From Sporolactobacillus sp. THM7-4 (GTDB lineage Bacteria; Bacillota; Bacilli; Bacillales; Sporolactobacillaceae), in the NCBI RefSeq assembly GCF_004153165.1, contig NZ_SEMD01000010.1, positions 46,797 to 110,796 on the forward strand: a stretch of 64,000 nt of DNA, given 5' to 3'. This document shows, piece after piece, positions 1 to 7,715 of the stretch. The notes under the pieces are model-generated. The model had not been told where the DNA came from, made no database searches, and saw only the letters and a list, made by a program, of their open reading frames with translations. Position numbers and translations under genes: made by a program. Within the stretch, counting starts at the first letter, position 1. Each line of letters opens with the position of its first letter.

Positions 1-103
1 AAAATAATACATTGGGAGATTATACATTATTCTACTTTAGTGCTTTAAAACGTTAACGCTATTGTTTGGTAAATTAAAATACGACATTTTAAGGGGAGGT
101 TGA

Positions 104-919
104 ATGATGAATAATCAGAGGAATTTTTTTTGTCCTACTCAGCCGGAGCTTATATTAGGCAGAAACGATTATAAGGAATTTAAACCGTCCAGTAAAAATG
201 TTGCGCTATATTACCAATTTAAAACCGCAAACCATGATCAACCGTCACTACCCATAATCCCGGACGGCTGTTTCGATATATTGATTTGTTGCAATCCTGT
301 AAAACCTTCAGCTGTTTTTTGGTCAAGTACGGTTAAACGCAGTTTAAAAGAACAATTAAATTATTATCCTAATAGCGTTTATTTCGGAATCAGGTTGCTT
401 CCTGATCAGGAAGTGTTGACGATAAAATACTCTATGAAAGAATTGATTGATAAACAAATTCATTTGTTCGATGTTTTATCGCTGGAACCTTATGTTATAG
501 AAAGTATCTGCACAGCTGAAACCTTTATCGAAAGAGTTATTTTGTTTGAAGACTATATAAAGTATTGCTACTCACGGAAATATAGTCCCCGTCAAAGTGT
601 GATTTATTATTTGATTCGATATATTTATGACTCCAAAGGAATGATTAACTTAAGTGATTTATATAGAAATACAGGCTATTCAGAGCGATATATCCGAAAA
701 AAGTTCGAAGAGTATGTCGGCTTCTCGCCGAAACAATTCAGCCAGATCGTAAGGTTTCAGAATTCCATAATGCGGTTATTGGGAGATAAAGATCTCAACG
801 ATTTTGATATTGTGGATGAATATGGTTATTACGATCAGGCACATTTTATTAATGATTTTAAAAAATTTGCCGACCTGACCCCAAACCAATATAAAAAATG
901 CGTGACTCTTCGTATTTAA
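104..919 (+). CDS. AraC/XylS-family transcriptional regulator
   Basis: Probable DNA-binding regulator of 271 residues. The last ~100 residues hold the two helix-turn-helix units of the AraC family, with the second one visible as DQAHFINDFKKF followed by TPNQYKK. The N-terminal part has a P-D-G-x-x-D motif (residues 53-58), common in the sensor half of AraC proteins with a DUF6597-like domain. AAGGGGAGGT (91-100) precedes two adjacent ATGs at 104 and 107; the second has slightly better spacing. A cre-like sequence (TTAAAACGTTAACG, about 46-59) lies upstream and could mean catabolite control, but it has two mismatches. No target gene is obvious; the next genes are on the other strand. Family assignment is firm, ligand unknown. 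Confidence 0.85.
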   Translation: MMNNQRNFFCPTQPELILGRNDYKEFKPSSKNVALYYQFKTANHDQPSLPIIPDGCFDILICCNPVKPSAVFWSSTVKRSLKEQLNYYPNSVYFGIRLLPDQEVLTIKYSMKELIDKQIHLFDVLSLEPYVIESICTAETFIERVILFEDYIKYCYSRKYSPRQSVIYYLIRYIYDSKGMINLSDLYRNTGYSERYIRKKFEEYVGFSPKQFSQIVRFQNSIMRLLGDKDLNDFDIVDEYGYYDQAHFINDFKKFADLTPNQYKKCVTLRI

Positions 920-1238
920 ACAAAGGTTGTTTAACATTCAGTAAAGACTTAGGCCATAACAATACCTTCACAAGATTGTATAAAAGGCCCTTTCCCCTGC
1001 TTTTTCTTGTTTATAAGGAGCGGGGTTATTAACTCATCATCCTGCAATCAGTGTCTGGAAATTATTCAAAACGAGCAAAGTTGGATTCATAGTAAACGAC
1101 AAATATAGATCAATACCGAACAGCATTCAGATATTTATCAATCAAAGAAAAAGAAGGGCATTTCCTTAATCCTTTAATAACAGGACGTGTGATACCATGT
1201 GGGGTCTATTGCATGGATAGCGGGGGAATTTGCATTGA
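920..1238. other. Intergenic stretch, no gene seen
   Basis: No open frame with a ribosome-binding site was seen here. The only notable content is one arm of an imperfect direct repeat (core GATCAATACCGAA at 1108-1120) whose partner lies at 1848-1860 beyond the next gene. Confidence 0.5.
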
Positions 1239-1860
1239 TTAAGCTTTCTTCAAGGTTTTGATATCTGCTTCATGTTCGATGGATCGGACAGCGAGGATGT
1301 CCAAAATCTTGTCCTGTTTATCCTGTGTTTCTTTAAAGGCCGTTAATTGTTCTGAGTTCTTAACCACTTGTTGTGTCATTGTAGTGAATCTTTTTCTGGT
1401 TTCTTCGCTAAACTTAGTCATTTCTTCCCTGAACTCAGCCATTTCGTCTCTAAAACCCGTTAGTTCTTGATCTATATGGTTCCTAAAACCCGCTAGTTTT
1501 TGGTCCATTTGGTTCCTGTAACCCGTGAGTTCTTGTTCCACTTTGTCCATGCGGCTTTCAAAATGATTCATGTGCCCGTCAACTTTATCCAATTTTTCAA
1601 TAATTTGCATTAAAAGCTCGTTGTTCAAGAGAATCATCTCCCTGGATATAATTGTGATTCATCTGATTTATCATGATTTGCTGGGGGTTCTCGATAAAAA
1701 CTAAATTTCAGGCTATCTTTTTTTAACACAAGGAAGGAAAAATCGCCATAGGGAATTAACAAGAGGTTAACGATTAATCATAGTTTATCAAACTCCCATA
1801 TAATTTTGAAGAGGGGAAATTCATCTGCCTTAAAATGACCATAATTGGATCAATACCGAA
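1108..1860. repeat. Imperfect direct repeat flanking the coiled-coil gene
   Basis: GATCAATACCGAA occurs exactly at 1108-1120 and 1848-1860. Similarity continues loosely on both sides (TTCAT upstream of each; CAGATATTTATCA against CTGATCTTTATATCA downstream), giving repeats of roughly 55 bp that bracket the small coiled-coil gene. They could be remnants of a mobile cassette or of a local duplication. I see no transposase. Confidence 0.45.
1239..1628 (-). CDS. Small coiled-coil protein with 11-residue repeats
   Basis: Hypothetical protein of about 129 residues, with no recognised family. Almost all of it is charged and heptad/hendecad-like, with tandem 11-residue units such as MDQKLAGFRNH and IDQELTGFRDE, so a long parallel coiled coil is likely. 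The 33-bp repeats are visible in the DNA between about 1440 and 1560. No signal peptide or membrane segment is seen. Start choice: GGGAG directly abuts the ATG at 1637, leaving no spacing, whereas the in-frame TTG at 1628 sits 9 nt from it, so TTG is preferred. The gene stands alone and is bracketed by imperfect direct repeats. Function unknown. Confidence 0.6.
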   Translation of the reverse strand: MNNELLMQIIEKLDKVDGHMNHFESRMDKVEQELTGYRNQMDQKLAGFRNHIDQELTGFRDEMAEFREEMTKFSEETRKRFTTMTQQVVKNSEQLTAFKETQDKQDKILDILAVRSIEHEADIKTLKKA

Positions 1861-1881
1861 AAATCAATCTGATCTTTATAT

Positions 1882-1911
1882 CAGTTACCGGTTTAAAAAG
1901 CTCGGTAACTG
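1882..1911 (-). terminator. Hairpin downstream of gabR-like gene
   Basis: CAGTTACCG (1882-1890) pairs perfectly with CGGTAACTG (1903-1911) around a 12-nt loop, just past the stop of the minus-strand regulator. The tail is A/T-rich but lacks a clean T run, so termination is probable rather than certain. Confidence 0.5.
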
Positions 1912-1924
1912 CTGCCGATGTCCT

Positions 1925-3337
1925 TCACTGAAACACTGCCCGGTAAAGCCGATCAACAGCCTCACCAATCTTTTCAACAGGTAAATTGGCAAAGCCTAAA
2001 ATAAATGCCGGTTTATTAAAAAGATTATCTTGACTCAGATAGCAGCGGTTCAGACTGTAAAGTTCCAGTTTATCTTTTTTGGCACGTATTATGATTTCTT
2101 CGGCAGACCGCTTTGTTTCGAAAGTTGCCATGAAATGGAGTCCGGCTTTTGCACCATAAATCGTTATGCTCCCTGCAAAACGCTTCTCCAGTTCTTCAAT
2201 TAATAGCATGCGCCGCTCACTGTATATTTGCCTCATGTGTTTAATATGTTTTTGGTATTCTCCTGAGTCTATGAAATTTTGCAGGGTTAGCTGTGCCAGC
2301 CCATTGCAGGTTTGCATGAAAAAGCCGAAACGTTCTCTGAATTTTTTAACTAAATGCTGAGGAAGAACCATGTAGCTGATACGCAGCCCGGGAAGAATCG
2401 ATTTTGAAAAGGTACCGATGTAGATCACCCGTTCGAAACTGTCCAGTCCCTGTAAGGATGGAATCGTATCAAATCCGTACTTAAATTCACTGTCATAGTC
2501 GTCTTCTATAATATAACGGTTTTCTGCTTCTGAAGCCCAGTTTAATAGTTGAATACGGCGGGAGATGGGCATGACAATGCCTGTTGGAAATTGATGCGAT
2601 GGCGTAACGTATACGATATTTGGGTTTATCCTTTTGATCTCGTTAACAGATATCCCTTTTTTATCCAGTTTTATCTCTTTTATATCCGCTTTCTGGTTTT
2701 TGAGTAACTGATAGACTCTTCTATAACCCGGGTCTTCCATTGCATAGGTCGAACTTACCGGCAGCAATTGAATAAGCATTTGGACAAGTACCTGCGTTCC
2801 GCTTCCAAGGACAATTTGTTCGGGAAAGCTATTGACGCCGCGTGTTAAAGAGAGAAATCGCGCAATGGTACGCCGAACGGAGTAGATTCCCTGAGGAAAC
2901 CGGGTAGGGTCATCACTTAAATCCGAATTTTTTAATTTCAGTACTTTACGTTCACAGTTTAGCCAGTTATCAAAGGGAAAAGCAGAACGATCAGCTGACA
3001 TATGGGAAAAAGAGATCAGATGGCCGCCTGATTCCGCAGGCTCAATCAGCTCCGGACTGAGCGTATGGGTCGTACCAAATGATGGTGAAATGGTATCCAG
3101 TTTCTCAACGAAAAAACCGCTGCGTTCTTTAGAATAAATATATCCCTCGGCGAGGAGCTGCTGATAGGCACTATTTACAGAATTCACACTCACGTTTAAT
3201 GTCTCGGATAATTCACGTTTTGAGGGCAATTGTTCGTTGGGTAAGAAATGATGCAACAGTATTTCTCTTTTCAGTTGGTTATAAATTTGTCTGTAAATAA
3301 ATTCTCTTTTATCTGTACGAATGTTTAGAGACAACAA
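1925..3337 (-). CDS. gabR: MocR/GabR-type PLP-dependent regulator
   Basis: Regulator that fuses a GntR winged helix (about residues 8-75: IYRQIYNQ...LPSKRELSETL...VNSAYQQL) to a class-I aminotransferase-like domain that binds PLP. The PLP aspartate region is IIEDDYDSEF and the Schiff-base lysine is in GTFSKSILPGLR (about residue 312). About 470 residues, as usual for MocR proteins. An ATG at 3361 lacks a ribosome-binding site; AGAGGAG (3346-3352) is 9 nt before TTG 3337, which gives the usual MocR N-terminus, so TTG is chosen. It is divergent from a GABA-aminotransferase-like gene, as gabR-gabT is in Bacillus subtilis, where GabR senses GABA and activates gabTD. The same role here is inferred. 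Confidence 0.85.
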   Translation of the reverse strand: MLSLNIRTDKREFIYRQIYNQLKREILLHHFLPNEQLPSKRELSETLNVSVNSVNSAYQQLLAEGYIYSKERSGFFVEKLDTISPSFGTTHTLSPELIEPAESGGHLISFSHMSADRSAFPFDNWLNCERKVLKLKNSDLSDDPTRFPQGIYSVRRTIARFLSLTRGVNSFPEQIVLGSGTQVLVQMLIQLLPVSSTYAMEDPGYRRVYQLLKNQKADIKEIKLDKKGISVNEIKRINPNIVYVTPSHQFPTGIVMPISRRIQLLNWASEAENRYIIEDDYDSEFKYGFDTIPSLQGLDSFERVIYIGTFSKSILPGLRISYMVLPQHLVKKFRERFGFFMQTCNGLAQLTLQNFIDSGEYQKHIKHMRQIYSERRMLLIEELEKRFAGSITIYGAKAGLHFMATFETKRSAEEIIIRAKKDKLELYSLNRCYLSQDNLFNKPAFILGFANLPVEKIGEAVDRLYRAVFQ

Positions 3338-3354
3338 TGGACCCAGCTCCTCTG

Positions 3355-3395
3355 ATACCATAAAAATTAGAAAATTGATACTTTAAATAATACCA
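3355..3395. promoter_or_regulatory. Candidate GabR direct repeat (two ATACCA boxes)
   Basis: ATACCA occurs at 3355-3360 and 3390-3395 in the same orientation, in the divergent gabR/gabT spacer. B. subtilis GabR is known to bind two ATACCA direct repeats. Here the start-to-start distance is 35 bp, shorter than the roughly 40 bp I recall for B. subtilis, so this is a candidate only. A partial copy (ATACTT) lies between them at 3379-3384. Confidence 0.5.
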
Positions 3396-3434
3396 AAAAT
3401 AAATCAAAATATCTATTAAAAGGGAGTGATAATC

Positions 3435-4754
3435 ATGAAAGAAACAGTTGAGAGGGTTTCAACAAAAGAGTGGCAGGATAAACGAGACCGGTATGTTGCA
3501 TCAGCCGTAAGCAATGGAAACCGTCATATTGCCCTGAAAGCGAGCGGCGCTGTTATAACGGATATTGATGGAAAGCGATTTATCGATTTTGCCGGAGCAA
3601 TTGGCGTTCAGAATGTTGGCCATTGTCATCCGAAAGTGATTGAAGCCGCGAAGAATGAATTGGATCATTACATACATCCGGGCTTTAATGTGATTATGTA
3701 CCCGTCCTACATTGAATTGTGTGAGAGACTGTGTAAAATTGCTCCTGGAAATTTTGCTAAAAAAGCCTTACTCTTGAATTCTGGTGCTGAGGCGGTTGAG
3801 AATGCCGTGAAAATTGCCCGCCGTTACACCGGACGCCAGGCTGTTGTGACTTTTGATCGGGCATTCCATGGCAGAACCAATTTAACGATGAGCATGACCA
3901 GCAAGGTCGTTCCTTATAAATTCGGATTTGGTCCGTTTTCGTCAGAAACTTATCAGGCGCCTTATCCCTATTATTACCGGAAGCCGGAAGGACTTAGTGA
4001 TGAGGCCTATGATCAGAAAATTATGGATGAGTTTGGCTACTTCTTCCTGAATACAGTCGCACCGGAATCGGTTGCCTGTATCGTGATGGAACCCGTTCAG
4101 GGTGAAGGAGGATTCATCATCCCATCGAAACGATTTGTGACTTACGTCAGAGATTTTTGTAAGAAACATGGTATTGTTTTTATAGCCGATGAAATTCAGG
4201 CCGGTTTTGCCCGTACAGGAAAACTGTTTGCGATAGAAAATTTTGATGTTGTGCCCGATTTAATGACCGTTTCAAAATCCCTGGCGGCCGGTTTTCCACT
4301 CAGCGGTGTGGTCGGACGTGCAGACATTATTGATGCTTGCGATATCAAGGGATCCCTGGGCGGTACCTATTGCGGAAGCCCCGTTGCATGTGCCGCAGCC
4401 CTGGCTGTACTGGATATTATTGAAGAAGAACATTTAGTTGATCAGGCAGAAAAAATTGGCTCCATTTTCGAGAAAAAGGCACTGGAATGGAAAAATGTGT
4501 TTCCTTTTGTCGGTGATGTCAGACGTTTGGGAGCCATGGCTGCCATTGAGCTTGTTAAAGATCGTTCAACTAAGGAGCCGGATAAAGAGCGGACCGGCAA
4601 GGTTGTTGCGTACGCTAACGAACATGGGCTTCTGCTTCTTAACGCCGGAATCAGAGGAAACTGTATCCGATTCTTGTCACCGTTGACCATAAGTGATAAT
4701 GAGTTGCAGGAAGGGCTAGATATTATAGAAAAAGGTCTGGGAGCCGCTCAATAA
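3435..4754 (+). CDS. gabT: Class-III aminotransferase, 4-aminobutyrate aminotransferase-like
   Basis: PLP enzyme expected to transfer the amino group of GABA to 2-oxoglutarate, giving succinate semialdehyde and glutamate, in the cytoplasm. It has the class-III fold marks: NSGAEAVENAVKIAR (115-129), the cofactor aspartate in ADEIQAGFARTG (Asp252) and the Schiff-base lysine in SKSLAAGFPLSG (Lys281). 439 residues, normal for GabT. AAAAGGGAG ends 8 nt before ATG 3435; an in-frame GTG at 3426 overlaps that site and is rejected. It is divergent from a GabR-type regulator. A succinate-semialdehyde dehydrogenase gene (gabD) is not adjacent; the aldehyde dehydrogenase at 56.4 kb could substitute. Substrate rests on context and family likeness. 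Confidence 0.82.
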   Translation: MKETVERVSTKEWQDKRDRYVASAVSNGNRHIALKASGAVITDIDGKRFIDFAGAIGVQNVGHCHPKVIEAAKNELDHYIHPGFNVIMYPSYIELCERLCKIAPGNFAKKALLLNSGAEAVENAVKIARRYTGRQAVVTFDRAFHGRTNLTMSMTSKVVPYKFGFGPFSSETYQAPYPYYYRKPEGLSDEAYDQKIMDEFGYFFLNTVAPESVACIVMEPVQGEGGFIIPSKRFVTYVRDFCKKHGIVFIADEIQAGFARTGKLFAIENFDVVPDLMTVSKSLAAGFPLSGVVGRADIIDACDIKGSLGGTYCGSPVACAAALAVLDIIEEEHLVDQAEKIGSIFEKKALEWKNVFPFVGDVRRLGAMAAIELVKDRSTKEPDKERTGKVVAYANEHGLLLLNAGIRGNCIRFLSPLTISDNELQEGLDIIEKGLGAAQ

Positions 4755-4764
4755 TTAAAAAAAG

Positions 4765-4789
4765 CCGTTGGGATGATTGATTCCAACGG
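4765..4789 (-). terminator. Stem-loop with minus-strand T tail
   Basis: CCGTTGG (4765-4771) pairs with CCAACGG (4783-4789). Seven A bases just left of it read as a T tail on the minus strand, so it best fits a minus-strand terminator, although it directly follows the plus-strand aminotransferase. Confidence 0.5.
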
Positions 4790-4920
4790 TACCTGTTAAA
4801 TAGTCCGAAAAATTAATATCATTTTAATAAAGCATAATGAGGGAAGCATGATTACCTGTAAGATGGACAAAAAGGAAGCCAGATAGAACTGCTCCATTTT
4901 CCTCCGTATAAAATGGATAA

Positions 4921-4957
4921 AACAAAGTCCTCAAGGATCGGTCTTGAGGACTTTGTT
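4921..4957. terminator. Perfect 15-bp stem between convergent genes
   Basis: AACAAAGTCCTCAAG (4921-4935) is perfectly complementary to CTTGAGGACTTTGTT (4943-4957) with a 7-nt loop. It lies 28 bp past the end of the nucleoside hydrolase and could stop transcription from both sides. Confidence 0.8.
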
Positions 4958-4984
4958 AAACGTCATTATTGTGGTGTTTCCTTC

Positions 4985-5923
4985 TTATGCTTTTCTAGCG
5001 AGGTCAATAAGCGTAGAGAAGAAGGCTTCCGCGTCTACGTCATAGACGACGTCGACTGGGCGGCCGTCTTCTGCCGCCTCAATCTTTCCCTGACTCGGCT
5101 CCTCGACATGGACTTTTGTACGAACGGTTTTCGTTTTAACCAGTTCAGGGAAGCCGGCCGATACAGTAGTCAGTACGTCCCATAAATAATAAGTCGAATT
5201 CGTTTCGAAGTGAACGAGTGGCGGGACGGCGGCGTAGCACTGACCGATAAAATCAAGGCCGTCATATTTTCTTAAAGACGCCCAGCGGTTGCGGATCGGG
5301 ATCGTCAGCGGCACCTGGTTTGTGCTTTCAAGGGCGACCATCCGGACCGGCAGACTGCTTCGCCACACTCTTGCCACCGCTTCCGGATCCCAGAAGGCGT
5401 TCCATTCCGCCGAACCGTCGTGCTCCGGCTCGAGAACATTTCCAACCGGGTTCAGTGTGCCGCCCATCCAAATCAGCTGCTCGATTTTATCTTCAATGTC
5501 AGGAGCTGCATCCAATGCACGGGCAACATCGGTAAGCGGACCGGTGCAGAGTAGCGTTGTCTTTTCTGCATTTTCCCTGACTTTTTGGATCAGATGTTCA
5601 TGAGCGGGCAGCGGGCTTTCAGGGGTCATCATTTTGCCCGTTTCATTCAATATCGGAAGTGCATCAACAAAAAAAGAACGCATCCGCCATTCCTTTGGAA
5701 AAGCATTGATCCCCCGGGAATTAGAACGCGCGACCTCAACAGTTTTCGTTCCAAATCGGTCAATGATTTTCCGGCTGGCCTGAACGCCGGGCGTCAGGTA
5801 GCCGTCCGCCGGAATAACCGAGACTCCGCTTAATTGAACACCTTCCATCTGTGTCAGCAGGAAAAGGGAAACCAAATCGTCAATATCTGCGTCATGATTG
5901 AAATAAATGATTTTCTGGCTCAT
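4985..5923 (-). CDS. Nucleoside hydrolase (IUNH family)
   Basis: Predicted to cleave the N-glycosidic bond of ribonucleosides to base and ribose. The calcium-binding N-terminal motif is present as NHDADIDDL (residues 9-17): Asp11, Asp15 and Asp16 match the key acids of the family, but the usual first Asp is Asn9 and the usual Pro-Gly is Ala-Asp. Further IUNH features are LLCTGPLTDVARAL and WMGGTLNPVGN, and the acidic EHDGSAEWNAFWDPEA loop. 312 residues, typical. AAGGAG lies 7 nt before ATG. It is downstream of the nucleoside-binding lipoprotein gene on the same strand, so the pair suggests uptake and salvage of nucleosides. Base preference cannot be read from the sequence. Confidence 0.85.
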   Translation of the reverse strand: MSQKIIYFNHDADIDDLVSLFLLTQMEGVQLSGVSVIPADGYLTPGVQASRKIIDRFGTKTVEVARSNSRGINAFPKEWRMRSFFVDALPILNETGKMMTPESPLPAHEHLIQKVRENAEKTTLLCTGPLTDVARALDAAPDIEDKIEQLIWMGGTLNPVGNVLEPEHDGSAEWNAFWDPEAVARVWRSSLPVRMVALESTNQVPLTIPIRNRWASLRKYDGLDFIGQCYAAVPPLVHFETNSTYYLWDVLTTVSAGFPELVKTKTVRTKVHVEEPSQGKIEAAEDGRPVDVVYDVDAEAFFSTLIDLARKA

Positions 5924-5972
5924 TTTCTTTCTCCTTATTTAAAAATGAATTGGATCATAGCTTTCAAAAGAA

Positions 5973-6009
5973 ACGATGGACAGAAGAAATTCAGTCTCCG
6001 GTCCATCGT
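5973..6009 (-). terminator. Hairpin between the lipoprotein and nucleoside hydrolase genes
   Basis: ACGATGGAC (5973-5981) pairs with GTCCATCGT (6001-6009). On the minus strand it is followed by TTTCTTTTG. It may attenuate read-through from the lipoprotein gene into the hydrolase gene. Confidence 0.5.
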
Positions 6010-6037
6010 ATTTTAGTGATCGTGACTACCCCTTGAT

Positions 6038-6060
6038 TGCATCAGCTGAAAACTGATGCA
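6038..6060 (-). terminator. Second hairpin after the lipoprotein gene
   Basis: TGCATCAG (6038-6045) pairs with CTGATGCA (6053-6060), loop CTGAAAA. No clear T tract follows, so it may protect the 3' end rather than terminate. Confidence 0.4.
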
Positions 6061-6136
6061 CCGGATCTGGCAATAACCGGCTTTTTAATCTGACGAAGCT
6101 TCGATTCCGGCCGATTTGTCCGGTTCTGTTTCCTGA

Positions 6137-7222
6137 TTACTTGGAAAGCGAAGAAAGGTAATTGTTGTATTCATTGTCGGTAGTCGGTACGACAATGTCG
6201 CCCTTGATAATCTTATCTTCGTACTTTTTCACCTGAGTAAGAATCGACGGTTTGACGTTTTTAGTTGTCGGCGCAATACCAATACCTTTTTCCGCCAAAC
6301 CATATTCAATAACCTGTCCGCCCGGGAATTTGCCGGCTTTAGATTTCGTCGACATGTCATAGATGGCATGATCCACACGTTTGACCATCGAAGTCAGAGT
6401 CACATTTTCAGGAAGCCCTTCACTGTACTGGTCTTTGTCAACCCCGATTACCCAGACTTTTTTGCCATTCTTTGTTCGCGTCTTTGCTTCGGTAAACACA
6501 CCGTTTCCTGTATTTCCGGCAGCGGCGTAAATGATGTCCGCGCCCTTACTGTAAAGGGTTGAAGCTATGCTCTGACCTTTGTCCGGAGCATTGAAGTCGC
6601 CCGCATACTGCGAAAAAATCTGGGCTTTTGGATTAACCGATTTAACCCCGGCTTTGAACCCATTTTCGAACTTCTTGATCAGAGCTGAATTGATACCGCC
6701 CACAAAACCGACTTTATTTGTTTTCGTTGTCAGTCCGGCTACGACACCGACGAGGAACGAACCCTGCTGTTCCTTGAATGTCAGGCTGGCTACGTTCTTC
6801 AGCGGCTTGTTGTTCTTGTCGACAGCGACACTGTCAACAAGGGCAAAGTGCTGATCAGGGTGCTGTTGGGCAATTTTCTGAAGATCTGCCTGCATTTGAA
6901 AGCCGATTCCGATGATGACATTGTCCTTCTGCTGAATCAACTGATTTAGATTCGGTGCGTAATCCGTCGGCTGTTTGGACTCCAGATACTTGACATCCGT
7001 TCCAACCTTCAGATTGTTGTCTTTTGCAAATTTCTTCAGGCCTTCCCAGGAGGACTGGTTGAACGATTTGTCATCGACACCGCCGATACCCGTAACCATT
7101 GCAACTTTAAAACCACCTTTCCTGGAACTCCCTGAACTGCTGCTGTTGTTACCGCAGCCTGCAAGAACCGTTGCCAGGACTACGATGCAGGCAATAAGGA
7201 CTGCCATTCTCTTTTTAAGCAC
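6137..7222 (-). CDS. BMP-family nucleoside-binding lipoprotein
   Basis: Solute-binding lipoprotein of the Bmp family (PF02608 type), which serves ABC importers for purine nucleosides. The signal peptide ends in LATVLAGC, so Cys23 would be lipidated and the protein anchored outside the membrane. Family marks are VAMVTGIGGVDDKSFNQ just after a low-complexity linker and GNTGNGVFTEA further on. The in-frame ATG at 7258 gives an unlikely N-terminus; AGGGGG is 7 nt before GTG 7222, which yields a normal signal peptide and 361 residues. The matching ATPase and permease genes are not in the window, so they must lie elsewhere. A PurBox-like pair lies about 90 bp upstream. Confidence 0.88.
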   Translation of the reverse strand: MLKKRMAVLIACIVVLATVLAGCGNNSSSSGSSRKGGFKVAMVTGIGGVDDKSFNQSSWEGLKKFAKDNNLKVGTDVKYLESKQPTDYAPNLNQLIQQKDNVIIGIGFQMQADLQKIAQQHPDQHFALVDSVAVDKNNKPLKNVASLTFKEQQGSFLVGVVAGLTTKTNKVGFVGGINSALIKKFENGFKAGVKSVNPKAQIFSQYAGDFNAPDKGQSIASTLYSKGADIIYAAAGNTGNGVFTEAKTRTKNGKKVWVIGVDKDQYSEGLPENVTLTSMVKRVDHAIYDMSTKSKAGKFPGGQVIEYGLAEKGIGIAPTTKNVKPSILTQVKKYEDKIIKGDIVVPTTDNEYNNYLSSLSK

Positions 7223-7308
7223 AAAATAACCCCCTGTACATTTAATATCCATGCTCATGGATTTAACTATAGCTTATCCAATAAAAAAAATAAACAGGAA
7301 CTTTGATA

Positions 7309-7352
7309 AAAAGCGAATATTATATAAAACTTCTGAAATAATGTTCGCTTTT
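7309..7352. promoter_or_regulatory. PurBox-like inverted pair (PurR site)
   Basis: AAAAGCGAATATT (7309-7321) and, inverted, AATGTTCGCTTTT (7340-7352) are 12/13 complementary and separated by 18 bp. Each resembles the Bacillus PurBox consensus AWWWCCGAACWWT; the second box differs from it at one position. Such opposed boxes with a 16-17 bp gap recruit PurR. The site lies upstream of the BMP-family lipoprotein gene, a plausible PurR target. Predicted from sequence only. Confidence 0.6.
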
Positions 7353-7388
7353 CAACAGAAAAACAAAAAAGAGTCTCTGTGAATGAAT

Positions 7389-7500
7389 ACTTTTTCAATG
7401 TTGGGATGAACTTTTTCCGGGATGAAGATAAACTTACTTTTACAGGATCAACTTTTTCAGAATTAGAATTGAACTTCCAAAATTAGAATTGATATTGCGT
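7389..7500. repeat. Degenerate ~21-bp-period array
   Basis: ACTTTTTC recurs at 7389, 7410 and 7451, with degenerate copies (ACTTAC at 7432, ACTTCC at 7473), so the period is 21 with one-base slips. Units such as GGATGAACTTTTTCCGG resemble the GGCTGAACTGCCGGA unit of the large arrays. AATTAGAATT is also repeated at 7461 and 7481. It lies between the divergent lipoprotein and aldo/keto reductase genes. Confidence 0.55.
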
Positions 7501-7715
7501 GCGCTTTCACAGCTATCCGGACATTGATAATAGAAACATAAAATCTGACAGACTGTGACGGTTCGGCTTCTTTTTGATTCGGATCAATGCATGTATGCTT
7601 TCTATTTATTATATTGAACATACCGGAAGAACAAAAATGCGTTAAAAACATATCTCTTGATCGTTCCGGGCATCATGGTTACTATAAGTAAAGAACACGA
7701 AAGGGCTGGTGTATT

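Noticed and set aside
7495-7512. cre site near TGCGTGCGCTTTCACA
   Set aside because: Two mismatches to the cre consensus and no clear promoter beside it.
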